Below are positions 21,318 through 32,683 of a stretch of 64,000 nt of DNA, in pieces. The notes below the pieces were generated by a model. That model made no database searches and had not been told where the DNA came from. It was given only the letters and a program-made list of their open reading frames with translations. The stretch covers positions 15,130,645 through 15,194,644 of the forward strand of contig JACGWO010000006.1 of NCBI GenBank assembly GCA_034509735.1. The letters are read 5' to 3'. A program made the translations under genes and the position numbers. Within the stretch, counting starts at the first letter, position 1. The number at the start of each line of letters is the position of its first letter. Origin of the DNA: Sesamum alatum. Its lineage: Eukaryota; Streptophyta; Magnoliopsida; Lamiales; Pedaliaceae.

Positions 21318-23508
21318 GGCCCCGTTTGGTTCGTGTAATTAGGCATGATAAAATTACTTATGATGCCTAATCACACGTTTGGTTAGCATTATTAGAACCC
21401 GATATTAGTATTTGACCCGGTCTTATTTAACACAATTTATGGGATAATGGATCCCACCTAGGAGGTGGGATACACAATCTTACAAATGACTATGAACCAG
21501 TATTAAAAATTTTCTTTACTCTCTCTCTCTCTCTCTCTCTCTCTCCACTTCCCCCCTCTTCTCCCTTTTTCTCTCCATCTATTTCTTCCCCCCATAAACA
21601 ACAACCAGACTTTCGACTTTTTTAATTTTACATTTTTTGTTACTTGAGAATTCCGTGCATGATTCAAAAAATGTATTTCAAATAATAATAATAAAATATC
21701 ATAACAAATATTACTTTTTTATTTTTTTGGACTTTTAAAAATTATTTGAATTTTAAATAATTACAAAATTGAATGCATATTTTAAACTTCTACTTCATAT
21801 AAATATATTAAAAAAATATTCCACAAATTCATTTTATTTTAAGCAATTATTTCAATAAACAATTTATAGGTTCTTTTTTTTTTTTTTTGTTTTTTGTAAT
21901 CATTCACAAACTACAATGAATGTAACTATAATTACACAAAAAAATATCATACGTACTAAAAATATAGAATAAATATTATATATTGTTATTATATTTTTTT
22001 ATACTTATAGGCCCCATTTCGTTTGTGTGATTAGACATGATAAGGTTGCTTATCATGCATAATCACGTGTTTGGTTCTCATAATATTAGAGCCCCGTCAT
22101 AATATCGGGCCCAGTTTTAGCAATCCTAATTGATAGGATAGTTTATCCCACCTCACATCGGTAAGTATAAGGTAGGATTAAAAAATTGCTTACTTATATG
22201 CCCTTGTAAAATATATGCATGATTAAAAAAATATATTTTAAATTATAATAATAAAATATAATAAAATTATTACTTTATATTTTTGGGACTTTTGAAAAAT
22301 ATTTGAATCTTATTAGTTATTAAATTTTAAAAAATAATTTTTTTGCCATTTTTTTATAATATTTTTAAAAAAATTAAACCTTTGTTCTCTGTTTTTTTTA
22401 TTTTTTTTATTATTAATGTCTATTTTGCACTCCTGCTTTAAAAGATTTCTTTCTTATATGCCCTTATTTGTAAAATACATAAATGCTTAAAAGAATGTAC
22501 TTTAAATTATTATAATTTAATAATAAAATATATTACTTCATTTTCTTGGGACTGTTGAAAAATATTTTAGTTTTGATTAGTTATTAACTTTCAAAATTAA
22601 AGTTTTGCTATACTTTTATAATACTTTTTAAAAAATTAAACATTCATCCTTTTTTTATTGAATGTCTATTTTAGACTTATGCTTCATATGAATGCAGAAA
22701 TAAAAAGAAAATATTCCACGAGAATTATTATTCTAAAAATTATATTTCAATAAATATTAAGTATTTTTTTATATTTTGTAATCATTTACAAGCTATAATA
22801 TTCAAATAAAAATAACTTAAAAAATAATACCTTTAATGATTTTTTTATATTTAATCACCAAACACCATATCATATTATCATATGGGACATCACACATATA
22901 ATACATCAAACCAAATACTGTAAAATGTATAATGAGATTAACTATCATTCCATGGGTTAATTACACTTACACCCCTCTGAGAATGTATAATTACGCTTTC
23001 CCCAAAAAAGTTTTGAAATTACACTTACACTCCCTCCGAAAATTCTCTGTTTACACCTAACCCCCATCCGTTAGAGTTTGGACGAAAAATATTCACGTCA
23101 ACAAAAATAATTACACAAATTTTCAATTTTTCCCATCATTTAACATTCTCATGTATATTTTTGTACTTATAAGAGGATAAGTGTAACGTATATGTATGGA
23201 GTGAGGCCAATATTATTATATTTTTTCCTTATAAATACAAAACTATTGCACGAAAATGTTAAATGAGAGGTAAAATTGAAAATTTATGTAATTATTTTTA
23301 TTGAAATGAACATTTTCCACCCAAACTTTAACGAATGGATGTCAGGTGTAAACAAAGAATTTTTAGAGGGGGTGTAAATGTAATTTCAAAACTTCTTTGG
23401 GGGAAAGTGTAATTATGCATTTTCAGAGGGGGTCTAAATATAATTAACCCATCATTCCATTTCCGATCCCACTTAATCCTGCCATGCCTAATCTAACCAA
23501 ACTACACC
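21318..23508. mobile_element. Nested MITE cluster (GGCCCCGTTTGG-type ends)
   Basis: Left end GGCCCCGTTTGGTT...ATTAGGCATGA at 21318 is mirrored, imperfectly, by TGCCATGCCTAATCTAACCAAACTACACC ending near 23508. A second left end of the same type starts at about 22010, and a candidate right end (CATCAAACCAAATACTGTA) lies near 22920, so at least two related elements appear nested. A CT microsatellite is at 21519-21545 and a T run near 21872. There is no coding capacity. Exact boundaries and superfamily are uncertain (PIF/Harbinger-like or hAT-like ends). Confidence 0.55.
22954..23450. mobile_element. Mutator-like foldback MITE (497 bp) with 10-bp target duplication
   Basis: The left end GGGTTAATTACACTTACACC and the right end, ending TATAATTAACCC, are inverted repeats that pair for most of the outer 80-90 bp. 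ATCATTCCAT flanks the element at 22944-22953 and again at 23451-23460. A 9-10-bp duplication fits Mutator-like transposition. It lies inside the surrounding MITE cluster. A related right end occurs near 50228, and a loosely similar element at 38663-39091. Confidence 0.88.
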
Positions 23509-24582
23509 ATAGTAAATATTTGGTAAAACAAATACGTACGTAACCATGCAATATTTAGGATCGCTTTTCTGAAAACACAAACTAATCATTAAAAAATTTC
23601 TGGTTCAGACTAGGTCTGATCAAGCCTAATTATGTTACAATTGGTATTTCACTTGTAACGTGATTGATTAATCTTTTTAAACTACACAATAATTAGACAG
23701 ATTAATCTTTTTAAACTACACAATAATTAGACAAGTGTAATGCACTCATTGTATAATTACATTCAATATTTTGCGAACTAGATTCAAATTAAAATTTCTC
23801 CCCATCACCGTAGAAGACTAAACAGCCATCGAACTCTGTGTTTTGTAAAGACATGAGCAAACATTTCAGATGTTTTTGGCTGTCTGAAAGACACGGATAA
23901 AATGAAACCAAACGAAGCCTTGGCTTCGATAGCAAAAGCTTCCGCACAAAATTTTCCAATCCAATGAAACAAACAAGATGCAACTCCAGACATTACCTCA
24001 ATTTACGTTGTCGTGAGGAAACAAAAACGGATTCGTTGAAATATATGCCGATGACAATATGACGAACAAGGGATAAATGTCTTGGAGGTTATGTGGGAAA
24101 GGCTACTGGTGATAGAATCCATAGCTCATCATATCATTAACACTTAACAGGCAACAAACTGCACTAGTATTCGACACGTAAAATGCATATACCAGCAACA
24201 AACGCACCATTCTTTGACTAAGTCCCTCGACTAGACACAGTTTATATACTCAACTTATGGCATTCAAGCCGATGGTTTCAGTTCTTAGCAGCAACTAGAA
24301 TGCATCGTCTGTAAGACATAACTAAGCAGCAGTCTATGAACACAAACACCACATATGCATCACACGCTCTGTCTGATGTGAGATAACGTTAGAACAAATG
24401 ATGTATATTTGGTTTATCTGACTTTGTCATACTTGTTTCTTGGTAGTACAGAGGTTTTAAATGTAGGTAGACATGTGTATTTCTATAGACAGACTCTTTT
24501 TCTCTAGCACAACGCATATCAAACGTATATTATGTACCGTTCTATGTTTAAGCATTATGATCATAGTGTAACTTGCCTTTGA
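23509..24582 (-). other. 3' flank and probable 3' UTR of the bZIP gene
   Basis: No convincing coding sequence. This lies downstream of the bZIP stop on the minus strand, and part of it (about 24100-24582) is probably transcribed as 3' UTR. Short open frames at 23789-23993 have no recognisable domain. A 30-bp direct repeat (ACAGATTAATCTTTTTAAAC type) occurs at about 23665-23735. Confidence 0.5.
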
Positions 24583-25353
24583 TTACTCCTCTTGGGGCGC
24601 AGATGAGACCAAGGTCTCAAGCGAATCCTGCAACCGTTTCTCTGCACTTTCGATGTAGTTCCTGCTAGCTTGACAATCGACAATAGCCGGCTGGCAATTG
24701 GTTTCCCAAGAAGCCATTGTTTTTCCACATCCGTCAATACCATTGGATGGAACGGATGAACCAGCCAAGCCGCAGGCTAAGTCGTTCATGCCAGTCAGTT
24801 GAATCCCACATTCTCCTTCCTTCAAAGTAGTGATAGTACTACCCCGTTTTTGGAATGGGAAATCGCCCAGTTCGTTGTTGATCTTTCCACTAAGGTCAAG
24901 CAGAAGGGCTCTGAGCCTCACGATTTCGGCTTCAAGAATAGCCTGCCTCTGCAGTTTTTTCATCAACTGCTGGTTCAACAACCTCAGTTTCTTGACTTCC
25001 TCCTCTAAATAAGCCGCGTGGGCCTTCTTCTTCTCCCTATACTTCCTAACAGCTTCCTTATTCCCCAAAGGCCTCCTACGTTTTGAAACCGGGCTTTTCT
25101 CATCACACGGGCCGTTATCTTCCTCAGACGGGATAACGTGTGTGTGAGTGTGGTAGCATGTGTGGGTGTGGCTGTTATCCGGACCGGGGGGGTTGCAAGT
25201 GTGAGTGTGAGTACATGTTTGTGCATTTCTCAACAAATCATCAAGAAATGAATCTGCTGAGAGTGATGCTTGGATATTACTCGAAGAATCCGAATTCGGA
25301 AGCAATAAACGGTCTGAAAGCTCAACCTCTCCATCATCCATATTTTCTTTCAT
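24583..25353 (-). CDS. bZIP19/23-like: Group F bZIP transcription factor, zinc-deficiency-response type (bZIP19/23-like)
   Basis: The 256-residue protein is uninterrupted, in the size range of this family. Residues 47-72 form a Cys/His-rich motif (CTHTHTCNPPGPDNSHTHTC and following His residues), the hallmark of group F bZIPs and the known zinc-sensing motif of Arabidopsis bZIP19/23. The basic region spans about 91-112 with the invariant N-x7-R (Asn98, Arg106). A leucine zipper follows with Leu116, Leu123, Leu130, Ile144 and Leu151. From family knowledge these nuclear proteins bind ZDRE sites upstream of ZIP zinc transporter genes when zinc is low. The start is the first ATG of the open frame; Met5 is a possible alternative. 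No coding intron is evident. It could instead be nearest to bZIP24, but the full Cys/His motif favours bZIP19/23. Confidence 0.92.
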   Translation of the reverse strand: MKENMDDGEVELSDRLLLPNSDSSSNIQASLSADSFLDDLLRNAQTCTHTHTCNPPGPDNSHTHTCYHTHTHVIPSEEDNGPCDEKSPVSKRRRPLGNKEAVRKYREKKKAHAAYLEEEVKKLRLLNQQLMKKLQRQAILEAEIVRLRALLLDLSGKINNELGDFPFQKRGSTITTLKEGECGIQLTGMNDLACGLAGSSVPSNGIDGCGKTMASWETNCQPAIVDCQASRNYIESAEKRLQDSLETLVSSAPQEE

Positions 25354-25914
25354 CCCTCAAGAAAACAAGATAACCTCCCAGCAGTTCTAAATCCAAGTAG
25401 TTGCTCACACAATTGCACAAAAGCTTTCTTGCTAGATTTTACAGAATTTTCACAAAATCAAGTGAAAAGTGCCTAAATTTTACACCAAAACTCCAGCAAT
25501 CAAGAAACTTTCCAATCAAAACATGAATGTTTTCCACTACAATGATTCATTCAAGAAAATTAGCCCACAAAGAAAAAGTTAAAGGGAGCAGAATCTTAGC
25601 TTTGCCCATAGCATAAAATTCCACAGAGGTCCACAAACCCCTCAATAAATTTCATTACCTGCAGAGAAAGCATAAAATAGGCTCATTAAATCAAACATAC
25701 AAACATCAAGCATCATTAACAAAAATAACCCATCTTTTCAGCAATTAAATGATAAAAGACAACCAAAAAAACCCAAATAGAAAAATCAGCAGTAGTAGGC
25801 AAAAACTGAAGATTACAACACAGCTACTCTGTAATCTCGCAAAGTGGTGACGAGTATCAGAACTGAAGTGGGGCAGACTGAGACTGAGAGAGAGCGAATT
25901 AAAGATCTATGAAG

Positions 25915-25966
<52 letters not shown>

Positions 25967-26040
25967 ACAAGGTATTCTCCACAAGAACTGTCAATAGTTC
26001 ATAGCTCAGTGTGTGTTGTGTGTGTTTTCTCATCACCTGA
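25354..26040 (-). promoter_or_regulatory. 5' UTR with probable intron and proximal promoter of the bZIP gene
   Basis: On the minus strand a candidate splice donor (CTGCAG/GTAATG) lies at about 25659 and a candidate acceptor (GATTTAG) at about 25387. This suggests an intron of about 270 bp in the 5' UTR ending some 30 bases before the ATG. This is inferred from consensus only. Further upstream is a GA/TC microsatellite. No clear TATA box is visible, which is common in plant TC-rich promoters. Confidence 0.45.
25919..25965. repeat. GA/TC microsatellite upstream of the bZIP gene
   Basis: About 23 GA units in an uninterrupted run. On the gene's strand this is a TC tract within the likely 5' UTR or core promoter. 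Such tracts are frequent at plant transcription starts and are bound by BPC/GAGA-binding proteins in known cases. Confidence 0.95.
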
Positions 26041-26880
26041 TCAGGATTTTAGCTTGGATTCTCCGACCCTGAGGAAACATTAAGAATGCCCTTTTCTTTA
26101 TTATTATTATTTGATTATTATCTGTTTGTATGAACAAATGTCAACCTTCGACTGTGCAAAGCTAAACTGCTACAACATGTTATTGTTTAGACTTCTTGGT
26201 CGCAACTCAAGTGATTATTGCGCAGCACGACTTTAGGACATCATTTATTTCAAGAAAAGGGAAAAAGAGATTAGCCCTTTTTGCTATTACTTGGAAATTT
26301 ATGTTTGAAATTAACGTACACAATAATCAATAAAAATACGATAAAATATTTTATTTATAACTTGATTGGGTACAATCCTATAGTATGTAGCAAATATTGT
26401 AACTTTCCAATACCAATTGTCTCACTTGCTTGTTTTTTTCCACCTCCCAAATGAGAAAATGGAGGAAGTATTTATACCAATAGTCTTTTCATAATGTGCT
26501 ATAAATGAAAACCTCTTGAAGGATTGAGAGTGTAATTTCCTTTGACCTTCTTAATGATTGTATTGTCTTGAATTACCCCTTCCTTCCTTGATTCTTGCAT
26601 AAATTCCTGTAGTTCCATCCTAATTTTCTTAATCGCTCCTCCTCCTCCCCCCAACCATCTGGCATTTAAAGTAAGATGTGAGCTTCGAATAGTTGACTAT
26701 TTGAACATTTTTTCTCTCTACTGAGAGTGGTTGTCCCTAGCTGTCTAAGGTTCTTTATCATGTCTTATTCTTTCTTCAGTGATTTGCCTGTCTTATTCTC
26801 ATCCCTAGTCTTTCTTTCATTCTCTACAGGTCTGATCATTCTGTTGTCGCTTGGGCTTTAGTGGGTATTCACAGTTTTCC
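26041..26880. other. Intergenic spacer between the bZIP gene and the first LINE
   Basis: AT-rich and without coding sequence that I can recognise. The right part (about 26690-26880) is T/C-rich and may be the 5' UTR of the LINE that follows; its true 5' end could not be fixed. Confidence 0.5.
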
Positions 26881-26901
26881 ATCTCTTGATCAGTGGGCCT
26901 C

Positions 26902-28148
26902 ATGGATAAGAATATTTTGCGAATGGGGTTTGCTCTCCCTCAGATAGAGGATGAAAAGGAGGGTATAGTGATTTCGCACAGTATGTGGCATAACTAAAAT
27001 ACCAACAACCATCTCATTTTAGTGGGGAGAATGCTATCACATAGGTCGGTGAACTTTGAGGCATTTCAGAACACCCTACTCAACCTCTTTAGACCAGTGA
27101 GGGGGATGTCTATTCACAGGATCCAGGAGAATCGGTTTTGCTTTGTTTTTAATCATGATGTGGATTTAAAACGAACTCTGGACCTCAGGCCTTGGACGTT
27201 CGACCGAAACCTACTTATCATACAACCCTTAGTACCAGAGGAGGATCCTACCAAGGTTAACCTTGATTGGTGTTTGTTCTATGTTCGCGTTCATGATCTA
27301 CCTTATGGCCTCCGGAATAAGGAAGTCGATATTCTCATAGGTAACCGCTTGGATACATGGCACAACATCGATCAACTTGATGATGATATCTCTTGCTTGG
27401 ACTCTTTAAGGGTCAGAGTTAACATTGATACTATGATCCCGCTCAAAAGAGTTATGAAGTTGCGGTTGGAATTGGGAGATGAACTGCTTGTTCGGTTCAC
27501 CTATGAACGATTACCGAATTTTTGTTATATCTTCGGAAAGTTAGGTCACATAAGCAGATTTTGTGATATACATTTTGTCGAAGGCTTCATCGACCCAGGA
27601 CCCAACGCTCCATATTATCCATGGTCGAGGGAAAACTCCGGAAGTAGAATACATAAGTTATCTCCAGTGAACATCCGGCCGACTATCGTGCCGACATTTT
27701 GCCATGTAGGGGAATCGCACAGAGGGCTCGAGAAAGGAAAGGAGCCAACATATTTGGTAATTTTGACAAGGACCCAATAATCAGCTCATTAGCAGCAGAC
27801 AATTCCTTCGCTGATCATGGAAAACCGGATCCGTTGGCAACAATTACTACTGCGGGAAATGGAAAGTTGGTATCCTTACTTACACCCATTGACCTTACCT
27901 TATCTGACCAAATCTCTACTCAACCAAGGAGTAAACCACCATCATTATCTTACCAACCATCACTACTCAATTCCACTCCACTTGGCCCATATGAACCTTT
28001 AGCCCAACAACCCCCCAAATTGACTGAACTCAATCAACCTAATTCTACCTTCTCTCACCTAAATGTCCAACCCAAAGCTACACATATAGCCTCTGATACA
28101 AGCCCAGAACTACCACCTACCCTTGTTGACACAAGCCCAAAACCCTAA
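26902..28148 (+). pseudogene. LINE ORF1 (DUF4283 and CCHC-like knuckle)
   Basis: The frame from 26902 (MDKNILRMGFALPQIEDEKE) has a TAA at 26995 and then runs open to 27780. The segment RTLDLRPWTFDRNLLIIQPL is the DUF4283 core, and a zf-CCHC_4-type knuckle is at about 27525-27570. Its second Cys is replaced by Phe (CYIFGKLGHISRFC), so zinc binding is doubtful. After a frameshift a Pro/Ser/Thr-rich tail continues to about 28148. The product would be the RNA-binding ORF1 protein. Confidence 0.8.
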
Positions 28149-28388
28149 AGTAACATAAGTGCTCCCACATTGCATGGCCCATGCATGCATTCTCCAACTC
28201 ACACCTCCCCTAAACCGAGACACACTCCTCTCTGATCCTCCATCCTTTACTGACATCCCTCTTATATTCTCGTCCCATGGTTCTGAGACCTATACCACAG
28301 GTAGCAAAAGAGGTGGGAAACAGGAAATGACACACAACAAAAAATTTATAACGTTACTGTCAAATAAACGTAAGCTACCTGCATCCTT

Positions 28389-30848
28389 TTGGGTCCTTTA
28401 ATGGCGCGTCTGGAGAAGAAACCTTTAGTTGAAATACCTAGCACTTATTCTGATTCAGTGTTGGTCACCATGAGTTGCATCTTTTGGAACTGTCAAGGGC
28501 TAGGGGGTCCCTCGACAGTTTGGCACATATGTAAGTTGATCAAATCTCACAACCCCTCATTGGTCTTTCTTTGCGAGATGATGTGCAGAGCTCGGAGGAT
28601 AAAAGTTGTTAAAAGAAGGACCAATATGTTCTGTTTTCACATGGAAGCAAATGGAAAGAGTGGCGGTTTGCTTCTTATTTGGCACAAGGATATTATTGTC
28701 TCTTTACGTAGCTTTTCTCACTATCATGTGGATGTCACAGTGGAGGAAACTAACTTGAGATGGAGATTGACTAGATTTTATGGAGATGTAGACTCAACCC
28801 TTCGTAAGTACTCTTGGAATATACTTCGCCAGCTCAATGATCAAACATAGTCTTCCTTGGGTATGTTGAGGGGACCTCGATGGAATTCTATATTTGCATG
28901 AAAAATATAGCAAGAGTCCTACACCGGCGTGGCATCTAAGAGAATTTCGGGCGGCTGTTAGTGATGCCAATCTGTCATACTTGGGTTTTAAGGGCCCCAA
29001 ATTTACATGGTGTAACAATCGTGAAGAACCTCACACCATCCGCTCCAGATTGGATCGGGTCATTGCAAATAGGTTTTGGCGTGCGTCATTTCCACTTTCA
29101 ACGGTTAAACATCTCTTATTAGTTTATTCAGACCACTGCCCTCTTTGGTTTAATACTATGGGTAGTGTGGTGTCTAGGCCTCGCCCGAGAAGCACACGTT
29201 CCATTTTGAAGCCTTCTAGATGAGATCGAAGGACCGTGAGTAAATTATTCAGAAATCATAGAATCAGGGCTCGATCGAGGGTTGCTTGGGTCTCACGGAA
29301 AATTGCATAGTGGGCTTACTTTGATGGAGCAAAAACAAATTTGGTAATGAAAGGAGGCATATCAAGAAGTTTGAATCTGAAATTGGTGCACTAAAAATGG
29401 AGACTCAAACGCAGGACACAAGAAGGAAGCTCACATGGCTTAAGGAGGAACTTGATCAGGTGTTGTTGGATAGAGATATGAAATGGAAACAACACAATAA
29501 AGTCGAATGGCTTAGCGAAGGTGATCGTAATACAAAATATTTTTACTCAAGGGCTACAAGCAGCATGAAGAGAAATTTGATTTCTCGGCTAAAGATGACA
29601 GTGGTGTTTGGCTAGAAGAGGATTATGAGGTCTCTGAGTTGATTAGCTTATATTTTCGGGATATCTTTACTTCGTCTAGGCCGTCTGATCAAGTTATGGA
29701 GGCTGCATTGAGTCCCCTAGAGCCGAAAGTAACATCGAAAATGAATCAGCGCCCATCCCTTCCTTTTTCGGCTGAAGAGGTTATCTCATCTCTTTTCCTT
29801 ATGTCCCCTCTTAAATCCCCGAGCCCTGATGGCTTTCCCCCCTTTGGTTTTTCAGAAATATTGGCATATTGTAGGGAAATATGTTACTCGTTGTGTTCTT
29901 GATATCCATAATAATAGATGTTTGCTTCCGGACTTGAACTACACTCATATTGTTTAAATCCTGAAAGTCCCCTCCCCAAAGATTGTTTCATACTTTAGGC
30001 CTATTAATTTGCGTAATGTTACCTACAAAATTGTTTCAAATCCATTGCTAATAGGCTTAAAGGGTGTCTTGACTCGATCATGTCCGAATCCCAATAAATG
30101 TTTATTAGTGGACGGCTCATCACAGATAATGTTCTTATCGCCTACGAGATTAACCACTATCTAAAGAAAAAGAGAGTTGGGAAAGTGGGAAATATGGCCC
30201 TCAAGCTAGATATTTGTAAGACCTATGACCAGATTGAATGGGTTTTCCTAGAAAGAACACTTCAGAAATTGGGATTCCATGATCATTTTGTCTCGCTTAT
30301 TATGATCTGTGTAATCTTTGTCTCATTCTCATTTGTTCTTCACAGTAAATAGTTTGGTTATTTACTGCCACAACGGGGCTTAAGGCAAGGAGATCTATTA
30401 TCCCCTTATTTATTTATTATCTGCGCCAAAATTTTTAGTAAGCTTTTACAGGGGCCGGAGCAAGGGGGTGATCAAATGGGTGGCAGTGGCTCGACAAGCG
30501 CCAAGGATATCCCACCTATTTTTCGGAGATGATTCACTGATTTTTTGCCCAGGCTTCAACGGGGGTGGTCCGCGGAATTCGTGACATCTTAAAGATCTAT
30601 GAAAAAGCATTGGGACAAGTTATTAATTTTTAGAAATCCTAGATGATCTTTAGTTCTAACACTTCGGTCGAGATGTGGTCGCAGTTAGCCAGTATGTTGA
30701 TTGTCCGTGTTGTGGAGAAGTTTGACAAGTATCTTGGCCTACCGTTGATTGCTAGAAAATCTAAAAGTGAGGTATTTGATTCTCTTCGGGAATGCATTTG
30801 GACGAAGGCCCTTGGGTGGGAGGAGAATCTCTTGTCTCAGGCAGGAAA
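28389..30848 (+). pseudogene. LINE ORF2: AP-endonuclease and partial reverse transcriptase
   Basis: The endonuclease begins near 28470 (SCIFWNCQGLGG) and ends near 29150 with the SDHCPLWF motif carrying the conserved Asp-His pair. An internal stop at 28848 and frameshifts break it. RT pieces follow: SPDGF near 29825, the FRPINLRN motif near 29995, NMALKLDICKTYDQIEWVFL with the motif A Asp near 30200, [17 protein letters not shown] near 30375 and a FGDD-type active site near 30525. It is non-functional and cut off at 30848. Confidence 0.82.
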
Positions 30849-31500
30849 TCGAAAAATGTCTTTCCTCAAAGACAAACTGAATGATTAGTGTTATCAAGCA
30901 TCTATCCAGAAAAACATGAAAAGACTGAGAGGTAAGATTAAAAGAACCCCTCTCTGTTGTGATAATAACGATTTTCCAACCATTATAGGAGAATCAAACG
31001 AGCAAAAGAAGAGGAGAAAGCAGGGTAGTGACTCTTATTCCAGGAGTACCAGAAAATCCTCTTTCAGAAGGAGATCACGGTGGTCCAAATCAAAGGCCAG
31101 ATCATACAAATCTGGACAGAAAACAGGACCAACAAGAGCTTCATCCCAAGGATCTCGACGAACAGATGCAAGATCCACAGGGAGAACTCCTACGAGAAGA
31201 ACTTTCAGACGAGCCCATACCTAAGCCAATGAAAGTTTTAAAGATTGTAACTGCTGGACATGCGGCGTAAAAGGACATATATCACCAGATTGCTGGCAAA
31301 AACGTGGTGAATTACGATAGTTTGAAGCCACGAATGACATTCTTGATGCATTTTACTATGGCGACTTGGTACCAATTCACCAATTCGAAGACCTTCCCTC
31401 AGATGAAAGCATATATGAGGAAGAAATTGAAAATGATTCGGATGGATCTTCAACCGAGTCAGAGTAATTACAACGAAGGAGATAGGCTTCAAACCTCAGA
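30849..31500 (+). pseudogene. Pararetroviral coat protein, C-terminal part
   Basis: The fragment contains an NDFPTIIG-type segment near 30970, a very Lys/Arg/Ser-rich stretch (31000-31220), a perfect CX2CX4HX4C knuckle at 31252-31293 and an acidic tail near 31400-31460. This basic-knuckle-acidic order is typical of caulimovirid coat proteins. A TAG at 31315-31317 follows the knuckle, and at least one frameshift separates the basic part from it. The N-terminal capsid core is missing at the LINE junction. Confidence 0.82.
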
Positions 31501-31639
31501 TAGCCTATTAGGATTCTTTTCAAGGATGATGGTATCAAACAAAACCATGGAATGAATCATGAGACAAGACTCTAATCTCAACCCATACGACGGCTTTAGG
31601 ATTGTAGGATTGGTAGAATGCTCAACTAGATAGGGCTAA

Positions 31640-32683
31640 ACCAGAGGAAACATCACATAATCTACAAAGTAAGTTCAGGTGAGTTTGCAATTCCTATGGA
31701 ACTTATTGGTAATGTGATGGAAATGCAACTAATCCCTAAAGAAGAAATTCTTGAAGAATTAAGTAAACTCAGGGAAGAAGTAGCGGTTACTATGAAATAG
31801 ATCCACATAGGAACTATTGAAGTAGTAATAAAAGCAACTTTTAAGGAAGAAATTGATTCAGAAATACATTTATCAATAATGGATAGAAGAATCAATACCT
31901 TAAGAAATGGTTGTCTTAGGACAATGATAGGAAATTTGTATGCATGAAAACTGATGTTTGACGTTTATCCTAGGATAGCATACAACCTAGCAGACCAAGA
32001 TTTCAATGGAGTCTTAACCCTTCATTAGGATTTTAAAAGAAAAGATCTTATGAAAGATGGGAATAGACCATATTCTATAACATATAGAATAGGTTACGCC
32101 CTTTCCAACACTCACCATTCGGACTTATTCCTTAGGAAAGAGTATATTGAGATTCCTAGATTCTTCAAGGAATTCGCTAAGGTAATGACACCAGATCCTA
32201 TTAGAATACCTAGAATAGGTGGTGTTCATATCTTGATAAAAGATCACCAAGTTTTAGATCGAACCATTAGTTCTAGAACTGATTTTAGTAGCAGGATGTC
32301 CTTTTCAGAAGATAGGATTATTGCCTACAAAGGAAAAGAACAGGAGCTATTGAAAGGCTTAACCCCCCAGGCTATTCGGATCCATAATGTGAAACTTAGA
32401 TGCCCTGAAGGCTGAAAACAAATTTAGGTTATATTTGACATCACTGAAAAAGGATACTATTTTTTTTGTGATGACTTATATCATTTGCAACAACCTGTTG
32501 TGGGAAAAATATGAAGGAATGCTAGAAATAGCAGGCCATGAAATTTTTGTTGCAGGATTCGCAAGACGAGAAAATGGGATAATGACTTTGGGGTTTAGTT
32601 TCCTCGAAGATCATAAACCATGGAAAAGAAAAGGTAATGGTATGAAATTCAGTTTAGATGGTTATACCATTAGAATTGAATGA
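31640..32683 (+). pseudogene. Pararetroviral movement protein (30K superfamily)
   Basis: Pieces show the caulimovirid movement-protein pattern: a GTIEVVIKATFKEEID-like strand near 31815, TMIGNLYA and VYPRIAYNL near 31925-31990, DFKRKDLMK near 32035 and PYSITYRIGYALSN near 32065. The family role is cell-to-cell transport through plasmodesmata. Stops are present at about 31798, 31946 and 32024, with a TGA at 32413-32415 and a frame change before the last segment. The final stop TGA (32681-32683) overlaps the ATG of the pol ORF. Confidence 0.85.

Larger units (their letters stand above)
26881..30848 (+). mobile_element. Decayed L1-type LINE, 3' truncated
   Basis: ORF1 (DUF4283 plus zinc knuckle) is followed by ORF2 with an AP-endonuclease and a reverse transcriptase, the plant L1 arrangement. 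The element has many stops and frameshifts. Similarity stops abruptly within the RT C-terminal region (after LGWEENLLSQAG) near 30848, where pararetroviral coat-protein sequence begins. There is therefore no 3' UTR, poly(A) or verifiable duplication. Confidence 0.85.

Noticed and set aside
23789..23993. Two overlapping minus-strand frames of 62-64 codons downstream of the bZIP gene
   Set aside because: No domain or conserved pattern, and the two frames overlap each other. More likely 3' flanking or UTR sequence.
25140..25220. GTGTGAGTGTGG-type tandem repeat suggesting a microsatellite
   Set aside because: This is the coding sequence of the Thr-His repeats in the Cys/His motif of the bZIP protein on the other strand.
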